Positions 49,132 through 60,280 of a DNA stretch of 64,000 nucleotides are shown here, piece after piece. This DNA comes from Zychaea mexicana (Eukaryota > Mucoromycota > Mucoromycetes > Mucorales > Lichtheimiaceae), in assembly GCF_025766255.1 (NCBI RefSeq), contig NW_026516684.1, forward strand, positions 62,001-126,000, written 5' to 3'. A program made the translations under genes and the position numbers. Position 1 is the first letter of the stretch. Each line of letters begins with the position of its first letter. A model generated the notes under the pieces. It saw only the letters and a program-made list of their open reading frames with translations. It was not told the DNA's origin and searched no databases.

Positions 49132-49917
49132 AAGTTGCATATACTAAAAAAGAAAAATTATTATAAAAATTATTAATAAATGAAGATGAAGATATTATTG
49201 TTAAATAAAGAATTAAAAAATAATGAATCTAATGAAAAGGATGTTCTCATAGAACATAATATTCATTATATAAAAAAAGAAAAGGAAAAAAGATAAAATT
49301 TTAATTATTATAAGAAATCTATCTCATCTTTTATTTAGAGATATTCTTCAACAAATAGTACAATAAATCATTTATACTATATATTATATGAAAACTTGTT
49401 AAAACTTATTGTTTTTTATTAGGATAGAGTATGCCTTTTTAGATTATTATATATAAATATATAATAATTTCTCTAATTCAAAAAGTTATATTTTTCTAAA
49501 TAATTTAACTATTGATTTTATTAAAAATAGAATAATACTTAATAAAATTTAATTTGAATCTTGTAATTATGAAATCTTATAACTTTTTTAAACTCTAGTA
49601 TAAAATCTCAAATATAAGAGTAGTGTTTAACCCTCTAAAACAACCAAAACACTATATAGGGAAGCATGTTTTTGCATTGTTACTCAAAATATTTATTGTT
49701 TTTTTTATGATAGCCTGACCAAGCTGCCACAAAATCGACTGCTGGACCTAGACAAAATCAGTGAAGTTGAACTACAAACGACCTACTATGATGCATTCCT
49801 CTCTGAAATCATTGCTGACTAAGACCGAAACGTTGCACTGCAATAGGCCAATAAGTCATTTTCTGAAGAATCTGATATCTGACCGATACAATTATCTCAA
49901 CACTGATGCAGCATGAT

Positions 49918-50783
49918 TAGGGGTCGCAATCTGACCCGCGGGTCAAAACCGACCCACGGGTTGAGGACGGGTCAACGGGTCAGGTTGATGCTTTTCTGAC
50001 CCACGGGTCGACCCGTCCAACCCTTGACCCGACCCGTTGACCCGTCGTGACCCGTGTATACACATAATATGTATGAAGTACTTATATTTAAGTAGTCAAT
50101 CTTCTTGTTGGGAAACATCATTAGTTGTCAATATGTCTGCTATAGAACTATAGCATAAAACGTACTTAATTCTTTTTCTATTGTGGGATTATACTTTATA
50201 TTCAACAGTATGGGATAAGTAAGCTATAAGCAATATATATGATAGGAGTAAAGAAGTAGCAATAGTGCAATAAGAATATACAAGAGAGGGTGGCAGTAAG
50301 AGACGCGATTTAACAAAAGACAGAAAAGGAATTGAGAAAAGAAAATCGAAGGAAGAAGAAAGAAGTGAAAAGAAAAGGGAAAAGGGAAAAGGATAAGGGG
50401 CATATAGGGAAGTCGATTTTTAACCACACTTTAACCATTATGCTTTCTTTAAAGCATGTGAGCCCAAGCGATTTCTTTTGTGATGGCACAGAACCCTTTA
50501 CCTTTAAGAATAATCACTCAAAACGTAGATGTTGCTAGCACTGCTAGGAATTTGCGTGCCATCATCTTAGAGAGCTATATATATATGGAGTTTTGCACTT
50601 CCAGCGCTCAAGTTCAGGCTGATTGACACTTCCTTCATCACTACATTGAAATCAGTCTTGACCCGTCAACCCAAGTTTTGACCCGTCGGGTTGAACGGGT
50701 CGGGTCGGGTCAGTGTTTTCTTGACCCGTGGGTCAACGGGTCAGACCCTTGACCCGACCCGACCCGTCCAATTGCGACCCCTA
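49918..50783. mobile_element. Non-autonomous hAT-type DNA transposon (MITE-like), 866 bp
   Basis: Perfect 13-bp terminal inverted repeats (TAGGGGTCGCAAT at 49918 and its complement ending at 50783) are flanked by an identical 8-bp target duplication AGCATGAT (49910-49917 and 50784-50791). An 8-bp duplication and TAGGGG-type ends are hallmarks of hAT elements. Subterminal regions are packed with GACCCG/CGGGTC repeats in both orientations (49935-50055 and 50655-50770), typical of transposase-binding arrays. No transposase ORF. It is inserted in the broken lineage gene. Confidence 0.9.
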
Positions 50784-51041
50784 AGCATGATTTTGGTTAT
50801 CTTATTAGTTTTGGTGAGGTCAAGCCTGGAAAAAGCTCCACAACAAAAAAACATTCACTTTACATGGACATTCTTTATCTGGGAATTGCCTCAAAAAGGG
50901 CAATTGACAAATGACACTTGGGTGGTTGTCTTGCGTTTATGATTAACGGCTTCCACACCTCCTTCTTCCTTGTCTGTAAGCATCATTAATACTTGTACAC
51001 AATGACTGAAATTGATGCCATGACCATCGCCTCTTTGTAGA

Positions 51042-53449
51042 ACAATCCATAACAATAGAAGATATAAAAAACTATGATTAATTTTATATAAATATATATG
51101 TTTATATAATATAATCAAAAGTTATTAATAAAAAAATATATTTCAAAAATAAGAAAACTCTATTCTTCCTCTCCTCCTTCCAGTTCTTATCGAAGACAAG
51201 CTCTATGAGCGAAGCTCATCTTTCAATATAATAATATATAAAAAGAATACTACTAGGTATTTTTTTCAATAAACATTAATAATATAAATAGGATAGAAAA
51301 GCTTTGATACTCTATACTTTTAGGATCTGTCTTCAACAGAGACTGGAAGGTAGAGAAGGAGAGAGAAGTTTTTCTCTATGTAAAAAATAATAAATACTGT
51401 AAATACTTTAAAACTTAATATAATGAATTAAAGAAATATAAAAGGAATAGGATGATAAAAAAAGGAAAAAAACCTACCCTTAAACGTTTTTGATATTATT
51501 TTGTAAACTTTAACTTTATTACATATTAAAATAATTATAGAAAAACTATTAAAAAATACAATTCTTAAAATTAAGAACTTTTAATTCTTGAAAAATTAAA
51601 TATATTAGAAATTACTAAATAATTTGATAAAGAATAATTGGTTTTAAAATATAGATTCTTTCATTTAAATTTGTTGTTAGAAGTATCTTCATATATCCAT
51701 TCCAAATTTTTTATTAGTTGATAAATTACTAACTATTATTTATTTAAAACAATTATGATTCATCTTCCCATTCTTCTGAAATAAAAAAAATAAAATAAAG
51801 TTTATTTATATTAATCATAATATTTTTGATTTGAATCTTAACAACTAATTTCTAATCTATACTTTTTGTAGTACTTTTATTTCTATCTAATATTATCACT
51901 TTTATTGTATCTGAGCTTTAAATTTAAATAAACTATTTGTTAATAATAATTCATTGAATATAACTTACAGAAATATTAAAAATAAATGTGAAACAATAAA
52001 TCACAATAAAAACATTTGTATATTATATTAAAAAAATAAAAACCATTTATTTATGTATTATTATTTAAAAAGATTAAAGCATTCATATATTATACCAAAA
52101 AGAATGAAATGGGACTATAATATATGTTCTATTCTATAATACTATAAATATTGTTCATTCTTCTTCCCTGTCAGAGCTTCACTCATTTGCCTCCCTCAAA
52201 AACCTTAATATGCTGTCCAAAGTTGGTCATTGCTTTTGGAACCATTGCAATGTTACTGACGCTACTCCTAATTTTAACTCGACTGGTAATGAAGACAGTT
52301 TTGTAGTTCCCATCTCCGATCTTATGCTATCATTGACAAGTCTTACAACAAAGCCCATGGAATGTCATCACAATATTAATATCCCTTTCGTCCCTATCCC
52401 CTTTGTAATATCCTCGATCCCTTTGTTCTTCCCTAAAACCCATTCCATATGAAGTAAAAAAACATTTTCAAGCAGACAAATTTCATCATCCACTTCTGCA
52501 TCAATCGTCTTTGTGAATAAAGGAATCCATATTTTGAGTTGAGAAATAAGTGTTGTCCTGATCTAATACAGCACGAATCTTCTTTTCCTTTTTATTGCAC
52601 GAGCGTTATTCCTTTTCTGTCCAAAGTTTGATCTTAAATCCTAATAAGCATGAAGGCTGCAATAATAATTTGTGAAATTAGTGTATATATTCCTGTGTTT
52701 AAAGTTTCAGTTCATCAGTAAGTCATCGTCATAGAAACAACACTCAGTCGTTACGGATTTGAATGGTGCAAAGTACAGCAAGCACACCAATAGTATCAAA
52801 ACATTGATGATGCCGAGCATGATAGCATACAGTATTGTCTGTCATTACTTAGGATATGAGTTGGTCCTGCTTTTAGCATTATAAGCACACAGGACGATCA
52901 TTTCAAAATGTATTAGTACCATTCAATATCTTCCTCTTCTCCTTATCGTGGATGTCGCTCAACTCTAAAATAATAATATACTGCAAGGAAGATACCATAT
53001 AATTTTGACCTCGCTTCTGCTTTGATGTGGAAAATATCATAAAAAGAAATCATACGTTGAAGAATAAGAAGGTAGCTGCTGTAATTACTTTTGCGACAAA
53101 GCTCAGCAAACTGGTTACTGCCATGGCAACCATGGTCTAAGTTCACCATTTTAGCGGTCTGCTGGCTTTTCTAGGCAAGCAACTGCCTTTACAGCTAATG
53201 CTAACCACAGCAACAACTTTAATTTCCTTAGTTATCGACATTGAAACTAGTGTTTTCATAGCAACAATATTTCAAGCTTCTTTTCTCTTGAGAAACCATT
53301 CGTATAGTCTCTTTCCAGCACATTGTTTCTTTATCGTGTAGCTGTACTTTCCAAAACCACCATTCCAACTATTCGTTTCTACATACACAGGCTCAACCAT
53401 CATGCATATTAAGAGTGAAAACATAAACTTTGTTTTAACTACAAAAGAA
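51042..53449. other. AT-rich intergenic block, no supported gene
   Basis: 51.05-52.2 kb is as AT-rich as the insert upstream and contains an imperfect foldback (51167-51203 with 51323-51366). A possible 80-codon frame at 52210-52452 has no support. 52.5-53.4 kb is ordinary AT-rich spacer. Confidence 0.5.
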
Positions 53450-54644
53450 TTATTGGATAGAATAGTCCATTTTGTCGTCGGCACCAGGTATCTTGTGATC
53501 AGCAGGATTTGCATTGGCTTCGTAGACTATTAAATTATAAAAAAGTTCGCGTTAGCAATACTCATGAGCAGTGATAGTATTTTCCATTACCTGTAATAAT
53601 TGGATCTCGCTTGATCTGTAAGGTCAAATACATTACGTGCGTCTATGAGTAATCTAACCCCTTCTAATATGTATCATCCTTAAGGTAGCCATTTTTTACC
53701 TCTGTCCATTCGCCCTTAAAACCCACAAAGTGAATAATACTCGTGTCGGCACCAAAGTTTTCAGGAAAGTACAATGTGATATTTCGAATGTTTGTGAACT
53801 TTGTAATTCTATGTCGATTGAATATGTAGATGAGTATACTATGATTAAATCTCATCCTCTTTCCATGTCTTACTATCTCACCTTGTAGCATACTCCACTA
53901 CATCATCGGATCCTTCCACTAGTTCCCACGTTTGCACTGGAGTATAGCTTTCAGCGGCATCGAAATCAACATCATCCCTGTTGATAAATCTATTTGTACG
54001 TGATAAAAAAATTAGAGTTTAATCAGCTAATAGAAAAGAAGCTTTTTCTTACCAACACTGCAATTATCTTAAAGGAAAAAAAACTTACACTTTCATAGTA
54101 GAAGGCGCGGTATCACCACGTGCTGTTCGTAAGCAGATGGAACGAAGTTTGACACTGCCAGTGAATCTACATAAATCCGCGCATAATTTAAATATTTATT
54201 AGTTGGCTGCCTTCTTGACCCAAACTTGTTCCTGGTATACGCAATGAAAAGAGTAAAAGCCATTGCTCTTTTGCAGGCAACCACTGAACATATTATTTAT
54301 ACACTCACGGAACAAACAAGATCAACTGCTCGTCTGCATCGCTTTCAACAAACTAAAAAAATCCAATAAAACAATTAAGAGAGCGATCTCACAACTACAT
54401 ATATTCTTGAAAAAACCATATGCACAAAGCATATATGTTTATGCTAATTTATATAGTGTACCTTTTCGTTGTCAAATCGTTCGTTCCAGGGCTTAATGAC
54501 CGATTTACCGCTGTCAGGTTCTGCTTCATTGAGACAACGGACATTGTCTCGATCAATTCGTGAATAAAGTAGGAACTGATCGCCTGCTCCAGGCAGATCA
54601 TCGTGATCGTGTTCGCAGTGTTCGCCGTGACAACGGTGACTCAT
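53450..54644 (-). CDS. PITH-domain protein 1 (PITHD1-like)
   Basis: Seven exons: 54644-54462, 54352-54309, 54166-54089, 53989-53882, 53808-53700, 53615-53591, 53526-53450; 207 codons plus stop, the size of human PITHD1 (about 211). The N terminus has a His/Cys cluster (CHGEHCEHDH) as in the family, then LYSRID..NV.CLNE. The PITH domain spans about residues 15-180, with FVPFTGSVKLRSICL, APSTMKVFINR, FTNIRNITLYFPENFG and IHFVGFKGEWTE. Exon 6 is only 25 nt. The PITH domain is known from the proteasome-binding thioredoxin TXNL1; the function of stand-alone PITHD1 proteins in fungi is unclear. Confidence 0.93.
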
Positions 54645-55079
54645 ATCTTTTTTTATTAAAGGTATGCAGCAAAAGAAGAATACAGTTATAGTAAAAGAAA
54701 GAAATGGAAACCTTGACTGGATTCTGACTTTTTAGGGTCACTGCCCGATATAACTTGTTCATGCACCAATTTACTGAACTCTTTTTCCTGGTCCATGCGT
54801 TAAAATAGACGTGTTTTTATTCTCTTGTATGGTGACCCATATGAAAGCCATTGCTACAACAAAATTGTAGTCAACTGGAGAGTTATGGTGATGCTACTAT
54901 TACTGCTAAAGTTATGACCTGGTGCTCTTTTGACTTGATCGCTAATTAAAGTAGAGCTGCAATACTCTCAGACATCTTTTCGATCTGCATATGATAGAAC
55001 TTACTAGATTAATAGAATATAATTTTGAGATAAGATAACTTTGCTCATTCGAAGCTACGCATAACTCATCAAGTACAAG
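54645..55079. other. Intergenic, no gene seen
   Basis: Promoter-side flank of PITHD1 and 3' flank of the eIF4A remnant; nothing recognisable. Confidence 0.5.
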
Positions 55080-55812
55080 AGCGTGAACACTAAGTCGTTT
55101 ATGCTTTGACGCTTAGCAAGGAGATGATTGACCACATCTTTCCGACCAAGCCGAACGCTACGCCCAGTTCAATGTATATACTTCTCGTATTCGTTTAAAC
55201 TATCGAAGTTATAACGACGCTCTATACAATAAGAAAACGAAGAGTTGCAAATATAATATTCACTTACCTGATGGCGATGAAAACCTGTTGCACATCAATG
55301 CCTTGAGCAAGCAAATCAGTTAAAATTGGTAGCCGCGAGTTGGCAGCTCAAAAATCTTGCATGATTTCATTTCGTTCGGATTGCTGCATATTTTACCATG
55401 CATGGCCGAGGCTGCGAGTTCGGCTGCGGGAGTTTATCCGGCACGCAATCCACCTTTTGGGCGTCTAAATTTCATACAGGTCATAAAAATGTGCAAATTT
55501 TCGATTCTTCCTTGTTACATTCTATGAAAATCTGGCCAATGCCTTCCGGCGCCAGCTCGTCCTTTTTCACCAGAATGCGCGTCATCATTTCGTGCACTTT
55601 GGATGGCATGGTCGCAAAAAAGAGCCGCTTGCGGGACTTGCAAGAGGATGCTGCGGATTTGCTAGTTGAAGCCACGTGAGAGTAAAGTGCCTGCTTTCTT
55701 CTTGAGCCACGCAAGCGATGTAAATGTTACGTAAGATTTGGCGTGCTAGCAATTCGGCGACGTAGCCAGGTGTACCGAAGGCAGCATGGCATGAGTCAGA
55801 CCAACGCGGCAA
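55080..55812 (-). pseudogene. Decayed eIF4A (DEAD-box) copy
   Basis: From 55812 down, with frame changes: CHAAFGTPG (family CHACIGGT/VGTPGR); LLSRGFN-stop-QIRSI (family MLSRGFKDQI, with the DEAD box replaced by KKAG); ATMPSKVHEM; RILVKKDELAPEGI, close to the signature RILVKKDELTLEGIKQF; SAMHGK; LLAQGIDVQQV (family LLARGIDVQQV); then, after a GTAAGT donor near 55268 and a gap, EYEKYIH-stop-TGRS.RLGRK (family ENYIHRIGRGGRFGRKG). Multiple stops and frameshifts make it nonfunctional. A retained intron argues for a DNA-level duplication, not a retrocopy. Confidence 0.78.
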
Positions 55813-56287
55813 AGGGAGAAGAGACGCCTTTGGTCCGCCGCCACCTTGTTGGAAACAGGTACTACTATTACCGCCAATGCACAGCTTTTAACATTAACCA
55901 CATAGCCTTTTTAAGATACGACAAGCTGTCAAAGATCTGCGGCGAGTAACAGCCGTAACCCCGTAACGAGTCGAACAGTGATGCAAGTATGATGAATAGC
56001 GCGTAGTCGTCACCTGTGCGTTACAATGACGTGCTATGACCGAGTATATACAGCCTCATTCAGCCCACTACAGATACTAATGTGTACTAAAGACCGTGGT
56101 AAAATGTCTGTCCTGCTTTAGCTATTCCTGATAGGGTTTACCAAAAACTTTATCACACAGCCTGCTATATATCTCTCGGACTATTCTCGGGAATATTCGT
56201 TTTATTTCTTTCCTCGAGAGATAGATAATCCAGGAACGACCTCGCTTTTCCTCCAACTTTAACTTTTCTCTATCTTTGCTTTACGTC
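55813..56287. other. Intergenic, no gene seen
   Basis: Promoter region of the hydroxyacid dehydrogenase gene. Pyrimidine-rich just before the ATG (56200-56280). Confidence 0.5.
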
Positions 56288-57769
56288 ATGCCATTCAGAG
56301 TCGTCGCTACCAGAATTTTACCTCCACAAACCCAGGCTCGTCTTGAAGATCAAAACTATGACTTGGTACAGTGGAAAGAAGATACCGTGATGCCACGCGA
56401 CGAATTACTAAAGCAAGTCAAAGGTATTGGATCACGTCATTCACATGCGTTACATTTGCTATCTTAACACGATCCTCCTGAATCCCCTTTGCTCACAATT
56501 TCTCCTTCTTCAATTCTTTACAATAGGCGCTGATGCACTTATTTGCTTATTGACGGATCGTATCGATAACGAGCTTTTAGACGCGGCAGGTACAGAAAGA
56601 AAGAAAGCAGAGGAGATTGGAGGCGAAGAAAATAGTTCAGCTACTGGATTACGAAGTCTGGCTTACGTAATACTCAATCATAGGCCCGCAATTAAAGGTT
56701 GTTGCTACAATGAGTGTCGGCTTTGACCATGTGGATGTGGCTGCACTTCGCGAACGTAACATTCCTCTCGGTTACACTCCGGATGTATTGACGGATGCGA
56801 CGGCCGATCTGACTGTCTTGTTGACCTTGGCTGCTGCACGTCGCATGAAGGAAGGCATGAGCGCTGCTGCTAACGGAGAGGTAAAAAAAAGTATGATCAG
56901 AAAGGTGGCAAAAGGTAGATATCAACAGAATTCTATTAGTGGGGAGCATGGCGACCTACTTGGTTGTGTGGATCACAGTTTACGGGCAAGACACTCGGAG
57001 TTATCGGCATGGGACGTATTGGAGAAGCTGTTGCACATCGCCTTAAACCTTTTGGCGTGTCTCGCATTCTGTATTGGGGCCGTCGTGAAAAGCCAGAGTT
57101 GCAAGGACGCTTGCCTGGCGCCGAGTTCAAGGCATCGTTGGATGATGTGCTTGCCGAGGCGGATTATGTTGTCGTGTGCTGTGCTTTGACCCCTGAGACC
57201 AAGGAGATGTTCAACTATGATGCCTTAAAGAAAATGAAAAAGTCTGCTGTAAGTGACTTTTGGTTTACATTGCTACTGTCACCAGTCTCTAACAACACAA
57301 CCCACATGTACTACTTGTCTCGTAAACTACATTAGGTTTTTGTAAACACTGCGCGTGGTGGCATTGTCCAGCAAGATGATCTGAGTAAGTCTGGTTGATA
57401 CAACAAATATCAGTTGAAAAGTCTAATCCTCGAAACTATACATGCAATCCTCCCGTCCAGCGCGTGCTTTGGAAGAAAACTTGATCGCTTCCGCCGGTCT
57501 GGACGTAACAACGCCAGAACCACTTTCACCAGATCACAAACTCTACAAGTTGCCCAATTGTGTGATTGTACCACATATTGGTAAGTCTCAGAGGATAGAG
57601 TGTAGCTTTTTATTTCTTTTGGAGAAAGATATTACATCGGCTGCTAAATTTGTTAACAATGCCCTTTCTAGCGAGTGCGACGTTTGAAACACGCGAACGT
57701 ATGGCCGCAATGTGTGTTGAGAATGTTTATGCAGCCTTGAACAACCAGAATATGCCATACAAATTGTAA
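56288..57769 (+). CDS. Glyoxylate/hydroxypyruvate reductase (D-2-hydroxyacid dehydrogenase)
   Basis: NAD(P)H-dependent reduction of glyoxylate or hydroxypyruvate, GRHPR-like. Seven exons: 56288-56423, 56527-56589, 56684-56880, 56940-57248, 57336-57384, 57461-57580, 57672-57769; 323 codons plus stop (human GRHPR 328). Motifs: ATMSVGFDHVDV and GYTPDVLTDATADL in the substrate half; the Rossmann GMGRIG (about 153-158); catalytic Arg242 in NTARGG, Glu271 in LDVTTPEPL and His290 in VPHIAS. No organelle signal is evident. The closest alternative is a generic fungal 2-hydroxyacid dehydrogenase; the TPDVLTDATADL segment favours GRHPR. Confidence 0.93.
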
Positions 57770-58026
57770 AATAGCATACGCATTGTTCAATATCTTTTTC
57801 TTTGTTGTCAATCAATTGTATAAAGTACAAAGTTATTATAAGAGGATTTATATAAAAAAAAAGTAGGGTAACCGACCATGAAACGAGCGGATAAACGGGG
57901 GGATTTTGTCGAATTCGTTGGTGAGGAAAGAAGTCCGTATGTATGGGTTATGTATATACGATGCAATGTAAAATAGACAAGAGAAAGGGTGCCTTCATTG
58001 TTCTTGTTGTTGCGGTTGTCGAGTGT

Positions 58027-59085
58027 TTATATAGAAGTGACACAGCTTCCAAAAACGCGGCGAATAAGTTCACGACCATAGGGAATGTAGCTTGCGCTAA
58101 GGAGAAACGCGTAAGACATACTCTCTTTAGCATCCAATTTTCCCGCACAACCAGCTGTATTGAAGCCATAATTTCGTATCGCTTATACTTACGCATACCA
58201 CACCAAGGCGCAGAACTGGACAATGACCAGTACGATGGAAAGAGGAAAGTTCTTGAGCTAAAAAAGACGTTGGTCCCACAATGAGCCCAATTATCTCCAT
58301 GGGAACAACGAATGTAACGCGTCACTTACCCAGATAGAGAGCGCCAATGTCAACGCAAGTAGAACCAGATAAATTGTTGTTGCCCAGAACCGAACTATAT
58401 ATTTCATAGAATCGATTACAACAGTCTCCTATGCTTATACTTTATCCTCCCTCCTTTAGATACGTTACCTGGTGCAAACATGGTCTTGAGCAGTTTGGGG
58501 ATACCGACAATGAACGTCAAACTATTCAAAAAAGTCACATGTCTCTTGAGCAACCGAAAAACAAACCTTGATCTCATCCATCTCGCTGTCTCACGTAAGT
58601 TACTTTACCTCAATAATGATACGATGTTACCAATACTGTATAGAATGGCAAATCCCGGTATATTTGCGGTCAACAAGAACAAGGTGGACTAGATATCCCC
58701 ATAGTGTTGAGTCAACGTGAGTTAAGGTACACTTCTCGACGGACACACATGCCTTCTTGTTTTTTTCTCCGGTATCCAACTCCATCGCCAAGCAATCAAT
58801 AACCTACCAAAATCGATATCACCATACCGACGACAAAACTACACATGTATCGACGTTAACTTCAACAGCCCAGAATTCTCCTCATGTCTGTCCTATTGCG
58901 CTAGCCTTTCCACATACCAGCAACCAAAAGCATAAAGTCGCTGCATTCTGTCGAGACCACAGAATTGCCAAGTACCTAGTTTATGTTTTTGTTCCCGTTA
59001 TGCATGAGGTTTACCCTTTTCTTTGCCCGACAAAACAAAATGACCAACGACACAAAGAACTCTATGGAGCCTTACCATCGTCCAT
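58027..59085 (-). CDS. SFT2: SFT2-type Golgi vesicle-transport membrane protein
   Basis: Tetraspan protein of the SFT2/GOT1 family, acting in transport to and through the Golgi. Eight small exons: 59085-59076, 58975-58918, 58838-58808, 58688-58609, 58521-58469, 58394-58330, 58257-58193, 58096-58027; exactly 143 codons plus stop. Family order is preserved: RLYAFGCC.VVGMVISIL, STLFLL, PGFAILYSIGNIVSLLS, FIVGIPKLLKTMFAP, R.WATTIYLVLLALTLALSIW, IVLVIVQFCALVWYAASYIPYGR. This matches the SFT2 consensus, including the NIV and SYIPY marks. The N terminus rests on a 10-nt first exon and is the least certain part. No single-frame ORF reveals this gene. Divergent from MRM2. Confidence 0.82.
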
Positions 59086-59373
59086 GGTTCCTTGATCGCT
59101 GTAAACCGACGAGAAGAATCCAAATGCCATGATTTACAAATTAAAGTTGTGATATATGTGAGTAAGAGAAAGAGAAAGAGACAAAAAAAAGTGTTCCGCA
59201 AGTCCGTGCAACGGTTATTTTGTGCTCAACAAACGCGCGAAAGCGTGGGGGGAAAGAAAGCGAGCGGGACGGACGACCGGAGTTGGGCTTTTGTTTATCC
59301 TCTTTTTTTCTCTCTTTACAACTTTCTTTTTGTTTCTCTAATCCAAAAAGAACAATAACAAGCAGAGAGTATA
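59086..59373. promoter_or_regulatory. Shared 5' region of SFT2 and MRM2
   Basis: 288 bp between divergent start codons; pyrimidine-rich on the MRM2 side (59295-59340). Its promoter role is inferred from position. Confidence 0.45.
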
Positions 59374-60153
59374 ATGTTACGCTCGTATTACTCCACGTCG
59401 TCTAAAAGCTGGATACAACGACAAGCACGCGATCCATACGTCAAAGCTGCCAAAGCAAATCAGTATAGAGCTCGTAGCGCGTTTAAACTGATACAACTTG
59501 ATCAAAAATACAAACTGCTACGAAAGGGCTACACAGTGATCGATTGTGGCGCGGCGCCCGGTGGATGGACTCAATATGCAGCAGAAAAGGTGAAAAAGGA
59601 CGGATGTGTCATTGGCATTGACCTGCTACCCATGGATCCTGTACCGAACGCACACATCATTAAAGGCGATTTCATGCGACCGGTTGTACGAAGAAAGATT
59701 TTAGAGTTAATCGAGGAGCGGCCAGTGGATCTGGTATGCTCCGATATGGCACCAAGCTTTTCTGGAAATCATATGGCGGATCATGCTCGTTCTATTGTAA
59801 GTGTCTAATATGGCTCATGTATTACAGAAGAATACTAAGACACAGTTGTGCATAGGAATTATGTGAGGCCGTGCTGGCATTCGCACAAACCGTGTTGGCT
59901 CCCAATGGCTCTTTTGTTGCCAAGGTAAATATATTGACATCCTTTTCATTTGTTCTGCTTCTTTTACTTACTGTGCTTTATGTAGGTTCTAATGGGGGGC
60001 GATTGGGTCGAGTTTCGTCAAAAGTTGCGATCCCAATTTACCAAAGTCAAGCAAGAAAAACCCCATGCAAGTAGAAAACAAAGTACAGAGATATTTCTAG
60101 TAGCAACCGGATTTAAGATAGATCAAGATAATAGTAGTAGTAGTAGTACATAG
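59374..60153 (+). CDS. MRM2: Mitochondrial 21S rRNA 2'-O-ribose methyltransferase Mrm2 (FtsJ family)
   Basis: SAM-dependent rRNA Um methyltransferase of mitochondrial ribosome assembly. Three exons: 59374-59796, 59856-59924, 59986-60153; 219 codons plus stop. It starts with a Ser/Tyr-rich basic stretch (MLRSYYSTSSKSW) that could serve as a mitochondrial presequence. SAM motif VIDCGAAPGGWTQ (about 55-67); D.LPMDP acidic loop; SDMAP. The tetrad is visible as Lys38 (RSAFKL), Asp124 (SDMAP), Lys164 (SFVAK) and Glu199 (STEIF), the same numbers as in E. coli RrmJ/FtsJ as I recall. The short C terminus ends in Ser repeats. Nuclear/cytosolic Spb1 or Trm7 homologues are unlikely because the protein is short and FtsJ-like throughout. 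Confidence 0.94.
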
Positions 60154-60280
60154 TAGTTTATGGAACGAAAAGAGGTCCATTAAAACAAAGGATATTGGAT
60201 AGTGTGGTCTATCACTACTGCTGTGGTACAGTATAGATTCTTTTATTATTGTCTCATAAATATATATACCGAATTATTAT

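Larger units (their letters stand above)
46744..49709 (+). other. Extremely AT-rich intron-sized insert (~2.97 kb)
   Basis: Bounded by a GTAAGT donor and a TATGATAG acceptor, with phase kept between the flanking frames, so it behaves as one intron or as sequence inserted into one. Base composition is far more AT-rich than anywhere else except 51.05-52.2 kb. No long ORF. It contains duplicated modules (46881/47937 and 48213/48873), a (TA)n run (47608-47632) and tRNA-like box motifs. Confidence 0.7.
45999..51041 (+). pseudogene. Broken lineage gene (unknown function), split by an AT-rich insert and a hAT element
   Basis: Coding remnants: 45999 to about 46200 (RHFDLYDRHY..R, then KYFEQVAKDRLLAEFKHWK); a frameshift near 46195; 46200-46743 (LALVDENAVEEIPHIDRSSS and onward); a GTAAGT donor at 46744; ~2.97 kb of AT-rich DNA; an ATGATAG acceptor at 49709; 49710-49822 (PQNRLLDLDKISEVELQTTYYDAFLSEI by segments, then TAA); then frames with more stops to 49917. 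After the hAT element, 50792-51041 continues with FGYLISFGEVKPGKSS, RAIDK and MINGFHTSFFLV. It resembles a family of uncharacterised Mucorales proteins I recall containing FGEVKPG. Function unknown; clearly inactive. Confidence 0.65.

Noticed and set aside
46744..49709. Mitochondrial DNA insertion as the source of the AT-rich block
   Set aside because: I see no mitochondrial gene fragments in any frame. It cannot be excluded without the organelle genome, but the repeated modules argue for mobile elements.
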